23,347 bases of DNA from Cyanobacteria bacterium UBA11370 (GTDB lineage Bacteria > Cyanobacteriota > Cyanobacteriia > Cyanobacteriales > Coleofasciculaceae). The position numbers and the translations under genes were made by a program. The notes under the pieces are model-generated. The model did not search any database. It was not told where the DNA came from and was given only the letters and a program-made list of their open reading frames with translations. The stretch covers positions 1 through 23,347 of the forward strand of contig DNGI01000422.1 of the NCBI GenBank assembly GCA_003486645.1. The letters run 5' to 3'. Shown here one piece after another: positions 1 to 7,980 of the stretch (its first letter is position 1; each line of letters begins with the position of its first letter).

Positions 1-145
1 CACATCTGCGGAATGTGGGTTATTATACTCCTTCGCTTGATAACGCATTATCCCACACAACGGGCGAGCTACCTCTCCAGAAGACGTTATGTGGACAATT
101 TATAGTTATCAAATTATTGGGTGAACGTTGAGGCTTCATGGCAAC

Positions 146-877
146 TTAGTCTAATTCAACGGAAAATTGAGCGAGTTGCTGCTTTAACCAAAAAGAAAAC
201 AAATCGGATAGAATTTTTTGATGAAGCATCTCGTCTAATTGTGGCTGAATGACTTCCTCAACCCAAATCAGGTGGACTCCTGAAGATGTCACTATTGGTT
301 TGAGAATCTGGGGGGGAGTGGCGGCAAAGACGGCAGCAGAGATTTCTGGCTTCAACTCTGTACGATTTAGCCTTCCCCGATATCCTCCAGAGCGACGCAG
401 TTCGGTATCCTGAATATATTGGTGGGCAACGTTAGAAAAACTGCTCTCGCCCTCTTGAAGTGCGTAAAAGAGTTCCATCGCTAGGTCTTCATCATCCAAA
501 ACTATTTCGTACATAATGACCCAGGAATAATTGAGCTGGTGTTCAACAAAAAAGGATTCGACTTGCTCGGCAAACAGATGTTGGGCTAACTTTGAGGAGA
601 TGACAGTGGCATAAACTAATTCTTCAAAATCGTCTAGAGATAAATTGTATTTCAAGAGCCACGACCAAGTTGCCTCAGCGGTCTCAAGCTTGTTTATCAA
701 CCGCAAACTGTCTGCTGTCTGCTGAAGTTCTTCGGGAGATACTATAATACCTGCTTCGGCGGCTGCACGCGCAATAATTTTGCGACTGAGAATACCTTCG
801 ACAACAGAAGGAATTTGGCAAGATATCTTGATTTGTTGAATAATTTCGTCGCGGGAAACAGTAAAAATTTCTGACAT
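146..877 (-). CDS. Parvulin-type peptidylprolyl isomerase of the exporter cluster
   Basis: This 243-residue protein resembles SurA/PrsA-type foldases. Residues 1-105 form a helical N-terminal part. Residues about 115-215 look like a parvulin domain, with the stretch RRSGGYRGRLNRTEL followed by a Phe-containing segment (AAVFAATPPQILKPIVTSSG) and then VHLIWVEE, which matches the usual G-G-x-L-G...F...V-x-T-x-x-G-x-H-I order of that family. I see no signal peptide, so it may act in the cytoplasm or at the membrane and assist folding of exported substrates (inference). It is the last gene of a minus-strand series with HlyD and the C39 ABC exporter, a grouping common in cyanobacteria. A 265-bp gap separates it from the HlyD gene, so it may have its own promoter. 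Family call fairly sure; substrate unknown. Confidence 0.85.
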   Translation of the reverse strand: MSEIFTVSRDEIIQQIKISCQIPSVVEGILSRKIIARAAAEAGIIVSPEELQQTADSLRLINKLETAEATWSWLLKYNLSLDDFEELVYATVISSKLAQHLFAEQVESFFVEHQLNYSWVIMYEIVLDDEDLAMELFYALQEGESSFSNVAHQYIQDTELRRSGGYRGRLNRTELKPEISAAVFAATPPQILKPIVTSSGVHLIWVEEVIQPQLDEMLHQKILSDLFSFWLKQQLAQFSVELD

Positions 878-1076
878 ACTATAGCGGGTAGATTTGAATC
901 GTGAAAAAAGGGGGACAAGGGGGAGGTGTTTTGCAAATCATTTAGACTGGCTATAGAACTCATTACTAGTAGAGGTGAAACATTCTAATGTTGCTTATTA
1001 ATGTGGTTCATACTTCATGGCTCATCGGTAATGTTTGATAATTGTAGTGGTGCTTACAATAAGCCATTAACTTCGG

Positions 1077-1137
1077 TAAAAAATTAGCTAACTTTTTTTG
1101 TTTAACCCTCCATCATTTGGTTATAAAAAATTAGCTA
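1077..1137. repeat. 14-bp direct repeat upstream of the parvulin gene
   Basis: The sequence taaaaaattagcta occurs at 1077-1090 and again at 1124-1137, 47 bp apart start to start, inside the 265-bp gap between the HlyD and parvulin genes. The surroundings are AT-rich and contain a run of T. It could be a binding site pair or a trace of local duplication. No function is established. Confidence 0.5.
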
Positions 1138-1142
1138 TCTAT

Positions 1143-2567
1143 CTAGAGTTCCAGCCCTCCTTTTTGCAGCTTCTTAAATGGATCTAGAATGAAGTCAATG
1201 ATGCGTCTCTGCCGAACAATTACCTCTGCTGTCGCTGTTTGACCTGGCCTTAAAGCAACCCGTTTATTTTCCGTTTGGATATAAGTTTGAGAGAGGACAA
1301 CTTCCAGCTCAAAAGTTTCTATTTTGCCAGAAGACGTATCTACAACTTTGGAGTCGGGTGAAATCCAGCGGAGGTGTCCTGACACCACTCCATAATCCTG
1401 GAAAGGATAGGCATCAAATTTAAGCTTGACTGGCATTCCTACCTGTAGAAAACCACTTTCTCCGGCTGGAATCTCGGCTCTGAACACGAGGGGCGCTTCT
1501 TGAGGTGCAATTTGAGCGATCGTCTGACTTGGTTGCAAAACTGATCCAGGATTCTCAATTTGTAGCTGAAAAATTGTGCCATTAATAGGAGCGCGAAGGA
1601 CTCTTTGTTGGAACTGAAATTGCAGCGATTCAATCAGTTTTTCTGTTTGCGCGATTTCCGCTCGCACGTCCAAGATTTGGGACTGAAGTTCTTTGAGCTG
1701 TGTCTGACTCTCTAGCACGGCTAGTTCGCCCGTGCGCTTAATGCGCTCCGCAGCGCTTTGCTGTTTTTCCAGTTCGGTAGCCGCTTGTTGGATATCGGAC
1801 TGGGCTTGTTCTAGAAGTCGTTGGCGTTCTAGTGTTGAGCTTTGTACTTCTTCTAGCTTGCTTTTGGAAATAGCGCCCTCTTGCCAAAGAAAACGATGGC
1901 GTTGCAAATCATTTTTAGTGACAGTTAAGCGCTCTTGTTCTAAAGCATATAATTTTTTGCTGGAATTAAGCCGTTGCCGAATTTGACCAAGTTGAGCCAG
2001 TTGTTCGGACTCTTGGGCTTGGCTTTGAAGTTGCTGAGTGCGGACAGCTATCTCCAGTTGGTTTTTCACTAGTGCCAGTTGAGCTTCTCGATTTTGTTCG
2101 CCCTCAAGTTTGGCTTGAGCCTGCTGCAATTCAGCACGAGTTATCTCTGATTCAAGTTCTAGCAAAATTTGCCCAGTCTTGACGGTTTGACCTTCTTTTA
2201 CCTGAATGCTTGCGACTGTTCCGGCAACGGGTGCATCTAACTTCAAAGTTTTGCCTTTAGGCTCTAGCCGTCCTCTAGCACTACCTGTTTGATCAACTTT
2301 GGAGAGCATAGCCCAAGGTAAAATAATCGCCACAAAGATGACCAAAAAATACAGCAATCCGCGTGTCCAAACCTGTGGGAGCGTATCAATGAGTTCTTTG
2401 GTTAAGGAAGACCAATCATCATTAAGTAATTCAGGTGAATTTGATTGAGCCGATGGTGAGGTTTTAGTAGAAATGTTAGAAACCACTCTTTCTTCAGTTA
2501 AGCTCTGATTGAGAGATTGGTATTCCTTTTGATTGAGTTGGTTTTGGGTAATAAAGGAATTTGGCAT
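1143..2567 (-). CDS. HlyD-family membrane-fusion (periplasmic adaptor) protein
   Basis: This 474-residue adaptor would link the inner-membrane ABC exporter to an outer-membrane channel. The order fits the family: a cytoplasmic N-terminal tail of about 70 residues, one membrane segment at about 71-90 (LLYFLVIFVAIILPW), a first half-lipoyl motif (LDAPVAGTVASIQVKEGQTV), a long Gln/Glu-rich coiled coil at about 145-320, the second lipoyl half (VLRAPINGTIFQLQIENPGS), a beta-barrel region, and the usual C-terminal LRPGQTATAEVIV signature. Its start is 54 bp downstream of the stop of the ABC exporter on the same strand, so the two are very probably co-transcribed. No strong ribosome-binding site is seen before the ATG. 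No truncation is visible. Confidence 0.93.
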   Translation of the reverse strand: MPNSFITQNQLNQKEYQSLNQSLTEERVVSNISTKTSPSAQSNSPELLNDDWSSLTKELIDTLPQVWTRGLLYFLVIFVAIILPWAMLSKVDQTGSARGRLEPKGKTLKLDAPVAGTVASIQVKEGQTVKTGQILLELESEITRAELQQAQAKLEGEQNREAQLALVKNQLEIAVRTQQLQSQAQESEQLAQLGQIRQRLNSSKKLYALEQERLTVTKNDLQRHRFLWQEGAISKSKLEEVQSSTLERQRLLEQAQSDIQQAATELEKQQSAAERIKRTGELAVLESQTQLKELQSQILDVRAEIAQTEKLIESLQFQFQQRVLRAPINGTIFQLQIENPGSVLQPSQTIAQIAPQEAPLVFRAEIPAGESGFLQVGMPVKLKFDAYPFQDYGVVSGHLRWISPDSKVVDTSSGKIETFELEVVLSQTYIQTENKRVALRPGQTATAEVIVRQRRIIDFILDPFKKLQKGGLEL

Positions 2568-2621
2568 AGTTGCTTAATGGTTGATATCAGTTATAGCCAT
2601 TTAGGGTTAGGCAAGCCGCAT

Positions 2622-5382
2622 TCAACTGGATACAGTAAGTTGTTGATGGTTAAGGTAAAAGTAGTGACCGCGCCTAGCCATTAATTGCTCGTGGGTGCCA
2701 CTTTCAACTAAGATGCCTTTGTCTAGCACCAAAATTAGGTCAGCATGGCGGACTGTGGAGAGGCGATGAGCAATAACTAGCGTTGTCCGGTTTTGGAAAA
2801 TTGTGTTGAGGTTAGCCTGGATAATTCGTTCAGATTCAGCGTCTAGGTGACTGGTAGCTTCATCTAAAATCAATAATGGGGGATTTCCGACTAGGGCACG
2901 GGCGATCGCAAGTCGTTGTCGCTGTCCGCCAGATAGCGTTCCTCCTCCCTCACCGATTTGGGTTTCGTAGCCCATCGGCAGTTCCTTAATAAATTCATGC
3001 GCTCCTGCTTGTTGGGCAGCTTCAATAATCTCGTCTAAGGTAGCTTCTGGGCAACCGACATTAATGTTTTCCCGAATAGTACCCCCAAAAAGAAAAGTAT
3101 CTTGATCGACTACACCAATTTGCCGCCGTAGCGATCGCAGCGACAAGCTCGTAACATCATAGCCGTCAATCAAAATCTTTCCTTCACTAGGAGGATAGAG
3201 TCCCAAAATTAACTTAGAAATTGTCGTTTTCCCCGAACCGCTACGCCCGACTAGCGCTACCATTTGCCCTGGCTGCACTTCAAAGCTGACGTTTTCCAAT
3301 GTGTTAGTATCACTTTCTAGATGGTAGCGAAAGGTAACTTTATCAAAGCGAATATAACCGCCGATTGCGGGTAATAATTGCCGAGATTGATGGTGTAAAT
3401 CTTCTTCGGGTTCAGCGTCAATCACATCATTAATGCGTTCAACGGCAATAATGACTTCCTGCAACTCATTCCAGAGTACAATCAGCCGCTGAAAAGGGCT
3501 AATGACATTACCCAATAACATATTGAACGCGACTAATTGCCCAATCGTTAGTTGGTTTTGAATCACCTGCCACGCACCAAACCAGAGTAAAGCTGTGGTT
3601 ACTAATGCTTCGATAGTTGAGCTAAAAATCTGGAGGGTGTTCCCAATCACCTGCCCGGAAAACGTCTTTTTTATCGACTTGCCAAACAGTTCCTGCCAAT
3701 GCCAGGTTACAGTCTGTTCAACCGCCATCGATTTGACGGTGCGGATGCCAGTTAGGGATTGGATGAGATACCCAGTCTCTTCGTTATAGGCACCAAAAAT
3801 TTCGCGGGAGACACGCTGTAAGAAGGGTGTAGCAATTAAAGCCAACAAGACAAAGGGCGGTACAATTACTAACGTCAGGAGTGCCATTTGCCAGCTATAC
3901 CAAAACATCAAGCCCACGTAGATGAAAACTGTGAGTAAATCCAGAACAATCGATAGGGCTTCACCCGTTAGAAACCGCTGAATCTTCTGATTTTCTTGGA
4001 TACGAGAAATGATGTCTCCCACATAACGGGACTCGAAATAGGAGAGGGGCAATCGGAAGGTATGGCTGATAAAACCGACAATTAGTGCTAAATCAACTCG
4101 GTTAGCCGTGTGGTCGAGAAGGTACTGCCGCAATCCAGTCATGACGACTCGAAACAAGCTGAAGATCAGCAAACCTAACCCAACAGCGGTTAAGGTAAGA
4201 TTGCTGCGCTGCACGACCACTCGGTCTAACAGCAACTGGGTAAACAGTGGCGTAATTAGTCCGAAAATCTGAATCAAGACTGAAGCGACGAAGACCTCAA
4301 ACAGTACCAACCTGTGAGGTTTGGCTAATTCAAAGAACTGCCAAAAGGGAGTACTGGCTTCCTGAGCCTCTTTGAGTAGGGCAGTGGGTTGTAATAATAG
4401 GGCATAGCCAGTCCAACCCGCTTTAAATTGGGCGTGAGTGAGGGTACGCTGACCGATGGCAGGGTCGGCAATGGATCGCCCGCGATCGCGTAATGTTGTA
4501 GACGACGATGTAATGCTTCCCTTCCCAGTGAACAATGGCAGGCAAGTTGGTCAGCGCCAGTTGATCTAAGCTAGCTTTTACAGGTCGAGTCGAAAACCCC
4601 ATACTTTCTGCGGCGGCGGCTAGACCTCGCAGTGATGCGCCGTTGCGGTCAACATTGGCAATATCTCGCAGTCGATTAATACTAAAATGCTTGCCCCAGT
4701 ATCGACCAACCATTACCAGGCAGGCGGCACCGCAGTCAGAGGCGCTTTGCTGTTCAAAGTACGGATAGCGTCGGGTGACGCGCTGCCACAAATGATTTAT
4801 TTTTACGGTTGGGTGGGGAAAGTAAGCCTTACTGATTTTTTTCTTAGGCTGGTTTTTTGGCTCAATCGAGGGTTGAGGAAAGACGACAGCCTCAGTTTTT
4901 CTGGCAGCAACTGGGTTGTTGTTCGCAGATTGAGTCGCACCAGATTGGCGAGATAACAGCAACCGATCCCAAAGGACTGCTTGGTGGTGCAGGTGCTGTC
5001 CGATCGCGGGATACTTGCGGATTAGCGATCGCAAACAATTACCTGGAATATAACCAAGTTTGAGATTTACCGAAGCTCTAGCCGCGTAAGGCTGAAATTG
5101 CTCTTCTGGAAACAGGGTTAGCTCGCCGAATGACGCTCCTTCTCCTACCGAAGCAATTAAGTTATCCGTGCGATCAAGCAATCTGACTTTACCCGCTAGG
5201 ATAATATAGATGCCGACAATCGCGTCTGCTGTCTGCCAGAACCGTTTGCCTGGACTTGGTTCCAGAATTTCAATTTGCTTACAGCAGTTTGAGAGTTCCT
5301 GCTCTGAAAGAGCCTGACCTAGAGTTTGGGTGAGCTGTTGACCTAACTTAGCTATTGAAAACTCGGATGATTTCTGAACCAT
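2622..5382 (-). pseudogene. cNMP-binding / C39 peptidase / ABC exporter, split by a one-base frameshift
   Basis: Two overlapping reading frames (5382-4423 and 4535-2622) make one exporter of about 919 residues if one base is removed. The first carries a cyclic-nucleotide-binding-like domain (about 20-135) and a C39 peptidase domain with catalytic Cys217 (SDCGAAC) and His290 (HWEGKHYIVVYN). The second begins inside that domain and contains the IADPAIGQ segment, where C39 peptidases place the catalytic Asp, then the exporter membrane domain and an ATPase domain with Walker A GRSGSGKTT, signature LSGGQRQR, Walker B LLILDEATSHLD and H-loop IAHRLS. C39 exporters remove leaders after Gly-Gly-type sites and export the core. 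The surplus base is one of the two G at 4473-4474 on the plus strand. A sequencing error, a recent mutation or recoding cannot be told apart here. All other motifs are intact, so the lesion is young or not real. Confidence 0.85.
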
Positions 5383-5406
5383 GATTTGCTAGAGGTTTGA
5401 GGGCAG

Positions 5407-5519
5407 AACTAGTGCAGGACGGCAAAAGGAAAGTGACCACCTCTGATGGACTCTTGGAGACAAGGGGGACAACGGAGAGATTTTAGCTGGTCACTTATTT
5501 CCGCCATGCTGCACTAGTT
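5407..5519. repeat. MITE-like inverted-repeat element (113 bp)
   Basis: The left arm (5407-5439) and the reverse complement of the right arm (5488-5519) both begin aactagtgcag (11 of 11) and share a second block, aagtgacca, further in, with a diverged stretch between. The outermost TAGTGCAG...CTGCACTA begins and ends with TA, the target dinucleotide of IS630/mariner elements. The right arm overlaps the stop codon of the winged-helix gene, so that gene's C-terminus is written by the element. As RNA it would fold into a long stem between the winged-helix gene and the exporter. Confidence 0.55.
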
Positions 5520-6080
5520 ACTGGTTTTGATGAGATTGAGTGACCACAGGAAATTAGGCTCGGAGTTTGATTGCAGATCCCGAATTGTAATGCTGGAATT
5601 CTTGGTGCTTTCAGTTGGTTTCTCTGTTGCCTCGCGTCTGGGTCGAGTGGAAAGTCCCATATCTTTGAGCAGGCGGTTGATGTGGCGATCGCTAACCTCA
5701 ATACCGAATTCTTTCGCCAGGTGCTTGCTCAACCATTGTGCTGTCCAGCGTTGAAAGGGATAGCCATACTCTCGTGGGCTATTGCTTGCTAGTTCTTTGA
5801 GGCGATCGAGATACTGCTCGTTAACAGCTTTGGGACGCCCCATTGGGTGATCATTCCAGTGGTGAGCTACACCTGCCTGAGCTATAGCTATCCAGTAGCG
5901 TGCTGTCTCAGGAGCGCACCCTAGCGCTTCACAGATTTGAGTCTGAGATTGACCTGAATCTGCCAGCAACATGATTTCCAGGCGACGGCGGTATTCTGGA
6001 CGCAAATCGGTTTCTAGGTTCTTCTGTAGCAGTCTGCGCTGAAATGATGTTAAGTAAAGACCCTGCTTTTCCAAAGTCAT
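5514..6080 (-). CDS. IS630-like winged-helix DNA-binding protein, probable regulator
   Basis: This 188-residue protein has two DNA-binding-like modules. Residues about 35-70 form a helix-turn-helix (GQSQTQICEALGCAPETARYW), and residues about 78-150 a winged-helix segment (GRPKAVNEQYLDRLKELA ... GIEVSDRHINRLLKDMGL) of the kind found at the N-terminus of IS630-type transposases. The DDE nuclease domain is absent, so it is not an autonomous transposase. It lies 131 bp upstream of the exporter gene on the same strand and diverges from the peptide operon, which suggests a domesticated regulator of one or both (inference). The strong AGGAGGG directly abuts the ATG at 6080. A TTG two codons on (6074) would have better spacing. 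The Ser/Thr/Asn-rich C-terminus runs into the inverted-repeat element. Confidence 0.75.
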   Translation of the reverse strand: MTLEKQGLYLTSFQRRLLQKNLETDLRPEYRRRLEIMLLADSGQSQTQICEALGCAPETARYWIAIAQAGVAHHWNDHPMGRPKAVNEQYLDRLKELASNSPREYGYPFQRWTAQWLSKHLAKEFGIEVSDRHINRLLKDMGLSTRPRREATEKPTESTKNSSITIRDLQSNSEPNFLWSLNLIKTSN

Positions 6081-6126
6081 CCCTCCTTGTAGAAGTTCAG
6101 TAGAACAGTGGGATTAGGTTTCAAAC

Positions 6127-6155
6127 CTCAAAGCTTTTTTCGGTATGGCTTTGAG
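6127..6155 (-). promoter_or_regulatory. Hairpin in the leader of the winged-helix gene
   Basis: The perfect 8-bp arms ctcaaagc (6127-6134) and gctttgag (6148-6155) enclose a 13-nt loop. They lie in the predicted transcribed leader of the winged-helix gene, about 50 nt before its start. The role is unknown; it could be a leader structure or simply chance. Confidence 0.35.
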
Positions 6156-6180
6156 AGCTTCAGCTTGAAGTTCGCAAGTC

Positions 6181-6256
6181 AGTTTTTATTGCAAACCTCT
6201 ATTTGCTTATCAGACCTAATTTCGGGAAGTTTGGTCTGCTGTTATAAAAGTTCACA
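6181..6256 (-). promoter_or_regulatory. Conserved upstream block, copy A (before the winged-helix gene)
   Basis: This block aligns with 17925-18011. Positions 6181-6235 match 17925-17979 without gaps at 38 of 55 bases, and the sharpest core is aacctctattt. It is followed by gttataaaagttcaca (6241-6256), which matches 15 of 16 bases at 17996-18011. The spacer is 5 bp here and 16 bp in the other copy. On the minus strand the second box reads TGTGAACTTTTATAAC, where TATAAC could be a -10 element. It begins 161 nt before the start of the winged-helix gene. Promoter plus conserved leader is the simplest reading (inference). Confidence 0.5.
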
Positions 6257-6309
6257 CTAATTTGGGAAATGGTTGGAAGGGACGGTTTTCAGGAGGTGGA
6301 GTTGTTTGA

Positions 6310-6450
6310 GTGGGTAGTAACGTGAGTGCGTGCGTCATGAAGCCAGAGCATAGCCTAGTGTCTGAGTGTATGGAGTGGAAGTGCAGTAAACAGCCAAATT
6401 ATTCTAAGTCTAAGCTTTTGATACCTACGATAAACTGTACCAAAAACTAG
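6310..6450 (+). CDS. Uncertain small ORF (46 residues, four cysteines)
   Basis: A GTG at 6310 opens a 46-codon frame closing at TAG 6448-6450, with an internal ATG at 6337. It lies 13 nt after an exceptionally good ribosome-binding-like sequence, AGGAGGTGG (6291-6299). The product would have four cysteines and a Lys/Ser-rich middle (CMEWKCSKQPNYSKSKLL). It sits in the 490-bp gap between the divergent winged-helix and peptide genes. The spacing is longer than ideal. A TTG at 6302 is better spaced but opens only seven codons. I cannot assign a family, and it may be chance. A second peptide substrate for the downstream enzymes is a remote possibility. Confidence 0.2.
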   Translation: MGSNVSACVMKPEHSLVSECMEWKCSKQPNYSKSKLLIPTINCTKN

Positions 6451-6472
6451 AGACATAACTCTATTAATTATG

Positions 6473-6508
6473 TCTATAAAAGCAGTTTGAAAGACTTGTT
6501 TTTATAGA
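6473..6508. promoter_or_regulatory. Inverted repeat upstream of the precursor peptide
   Basis: The perfect 9-bp arms tctataaaa (6473-6481) and ttttataga (6500-6508) flank an 18-nt centre, in AT-rich DNA 64 bp before the peptide start. It could be an operator for a dimeric regulator, such as the divergent winged-helix protein, or a leader stem. Nothing else in 6081-6571 looks like a gene apart from the weak small ORF and the regulatory blocks listed here. Confidence 0.35.
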
Positions 6509-6571
6509 TTTAATTTTCTAAAAATTGATTATGCGGATTAGGTAACTTATGACAAGAAGGAGATTAGAGTT

Positions 6572-6691
6572 ATGAACAACAATACAAAAGTCATGGACGA
6601 CACCATAAAGGAAGTCAAAAAGCAGTTCCAGATTCAAATTCGTAAACTGGAAAAACTGGAGACAACTGCTAGCCGGGGCGGTCCAAGGTAG
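6572..6691 (+). CDS. Putative RiPP precursor peptide (39 residues)
   Basis: This short gene has an ATG with a good ribosome-binding site (AAGGAG, about nine bases upstream). It encodes a leader-like charged helical region (DDTIKEVKKQFQIQIRKLEK, residues 9-28) and a short C-terminal tail (LETTASRGGPR, residues 29-39). It has no cysteine and one serine. It stands 141 bp upstream of an E1-like enzyme and an M50 protease, both carrying PqqD-like peptide-binding domains. That context, the hydrophilic helical leader and the Gly-Gly-Pro-Arg end make a modified-peptide precursor the best reading (inference). I recognise no known precursor family. The modified residue is unknown; candidates are the C-terminal carboxylate, as in MccB-type chemistry, or side chains in the tail. 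A structural or regulatory small protein is the alternative. Confidence 0.65.
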   Translation: MNNNTKVMDDTIKEVKKQFQIQIRKLEKLETTASRGGPR

Positions 6692-6748
6692 CTAGGCGTG
6701 GCAATTTAGGATAGCTTAACGCTGAATACGTGTAGCTGTTTCCAGACA

Positions 6749-6771
6749 GGGGGAAGCGAAATGCTTTCCCC
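6749..6771 (+). terminator. Hairpin between the precursor and E1-like genes (attenuator-like)
   Basis: The arms gggggaagc (6749-6757) and gctttcccc (6763-6771) pair over 9 bp with one G-U wobble around a 5-nt loop. There is no run of T directly after it, so a full intrinsic terminator is unlikely. Such hairpins after RiPP precursor genes often act as partial terminators or mRNA stabilisers that keep precursor levels above enzyme levels. That role is inferred here. Confidence 0.5.
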
Positions 6772-6832
6772 AAGTTATTCGGATAATTTTTCACAACGGC
6801 TTCTTTAAGAAATTGTAGAACGAGGATACTTA

Positions 6833-7954
6833 ATGCAGATGAAGCTTCCTAGAATTAAGCAAGTACATAACCCTGAACTTCTCTCTGGAAATCGCATCCG
6901 TATCGGTTCCATACATTATGGCGTAGGTTCAGAGATATGTGATGATGAAGAGGGTACTATTTGGCAACTTCTTCAACTTATAGATGGTACACGAAGCATT
7001 GATAAAATTATTGAAGATTTGCAGAAAGTCCGACCAGAACTCGATAGACAGAGTATTCATCAGGCAATAAATACAATCATTTCAGCAGGCTTTGCAGAAG
7101 ATGATGGTTCAGCCCCACCTGATGAACTAACCCCAGTAGAGCTAGAGCGTTATAGCCGTAGCGCAAACTATTTTGGATGGATAGACACACAGCCCCGAAG
7201 CTCCCGATATGAGATTCAGAGTCGGCTAAAAACCACCCGTGTAACTATCTTAGGTTTAGGTGGTATTGGCTCAACAATAGCCATGAGTTTAGCAGCAGTT
7301 GGTGTTGGCTCAATCCACTGTGTAGACTTCGACAAAATCGAGATGTCCAATTTGAATAGGCAATTGCTTTACACAGAAGACGATATTGGTTTGTCCAAAG
7401 TGGAGCAAGCTGTTGAACGTCTTCGACGGATAAATCCTTACATTGAAATTACTGGGGAGGAATTGGAAGTTAAGTCAAGCTATGCTGTTGCCTCGTTAAT
7501 GAAGAAGTGCGATTTATTTATTCTCTGTGCAGATAAACCTGCCGATCTTATTGACTCCTGGACAAATGAAGCAGCACTAAGCACAGGTACACCTTGGCTC
7601 TCAAGCCACTACGCAGGACCCATGAGTGTTGTTGGTATATATGTACCCTATCAAACTCCTTGCTACCAATGCGTTAAACAAGATGAGAAGCAAAGACGGC
7701 ATCAAATAGATGGAGGAGAAGGAAAAACTTTATTAATGAAACCAGGAGTAAATGCAGTGATAGCGCCTACCGCTAATCTAGCAGGACATTTAGCCGCCTT
7801 AGAAGCTATTTATTTCCTTGCTGATTTAGAGCCGCAGACATTAGGACGAATTTTTCACCAAAATCTAATTCGTTACGACCACTGTTACTATATCCAGCCA
7901 TCGTTTTGGGCTGAGTGTCCTGCTTGCAGAATTAGTAAAGTGCATCACCAATAA
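6833..7954 (+). CDS. RRE-containing E1/ThiF-like adenylyltransferase
   Basis: This 373-residue enzyme combines two parts. Residues about 18-92 resemble a PqqD-like RiPP recognition element (GTIWQLLQLIDGTRSIDKII then a helix ending in IISAGFAEDD). Residues about 130-373 are an E1/ThiF/MoeB-type adenylation domain: nucleotide-binding GLGGIG at 141-146, acidic pair Asp165/Asp167, SNLNRQ at 172-177 with Arg176, Lys189 (GLSK), and a structural zinc site from Cys277-x-x-Cys280 and Cys362-x-x-Cys365. Family members activate a carboxylate with ATP. The RRE-fused kind includes MccB (microcin C7) and the ThiF-like partners of azoline cyclodehydratases. No YcaO partner is present in the window. The ATG follows GAGG by seven bases. 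The M50 gene starts 26 bp downstream, so they form an operon. Its substrate is presumably the 39-residue peptide. Confidence 0.85.
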   Translation: MQMKLPRIKQVHNPELLSGNRIRIGSIHYGVGSEICDDEEGTIWQLLQLIDGTRSIDKIIEDLQKVRPELDRQSIHQAINTIISAGFAEDDGSAPPDELTPVELERYSRSANYFGWIDTQPRSSRYEIQSRLKTTRVTILGLGGIGSTIAMSLAAVGVGSIHCVDFDKIEMSNLNRQLLYTEDDIGLSKVEQAVERLRRINPYIEITGEELEVKSSYAVASLMKKCDLFILCADKPADLIDSWTNEAALSTGTPWLSSHYAGPMSVVGIYVPYQTPCYQCVKQDEKQRRHQIDGGEGKTLLMKPGVNAVIAPTANLAGHLAALEAIYFLADLEPQTLGRIFHQNLIRYDHCYYIQPSFWAECPACRISKVHHQ

Positions 7955-7980
7955 TTTTAGTGTTTTTATAAAGGAAGTCT

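Noticed and set aside
742..963. 73-residue minus-strand frame overlapping the start of the parvulin gene
   Set aside because: It overlaps the well-supported parvulin gene in another frame and has no recognisable content.
4687..5063. Plus-strand frames opposite the exporter N-terminus
   Set aside because: They are shadows of the cNMP/C39 coding region, with no ribosome-binding site or family signal.
6677..6688. Gly-Gly in the peptide (residues 36-37) as the C39 leader cleavage site
   Set aside because: Cutting there would leave only Pro-Arg as product, and the hydrophobic residues expected at -4, -7 and -12 of double-glycine leaders are not in place.
6671..6688. Resemblance of the peptide end (SRGGPR) to the heterocyst inhibitor motif RGSGR of PatS/HetN
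   Set aside because: The match is short and inexact, and the neighbouring E1 and M50 genes point to modified-peptide synthesis instead.
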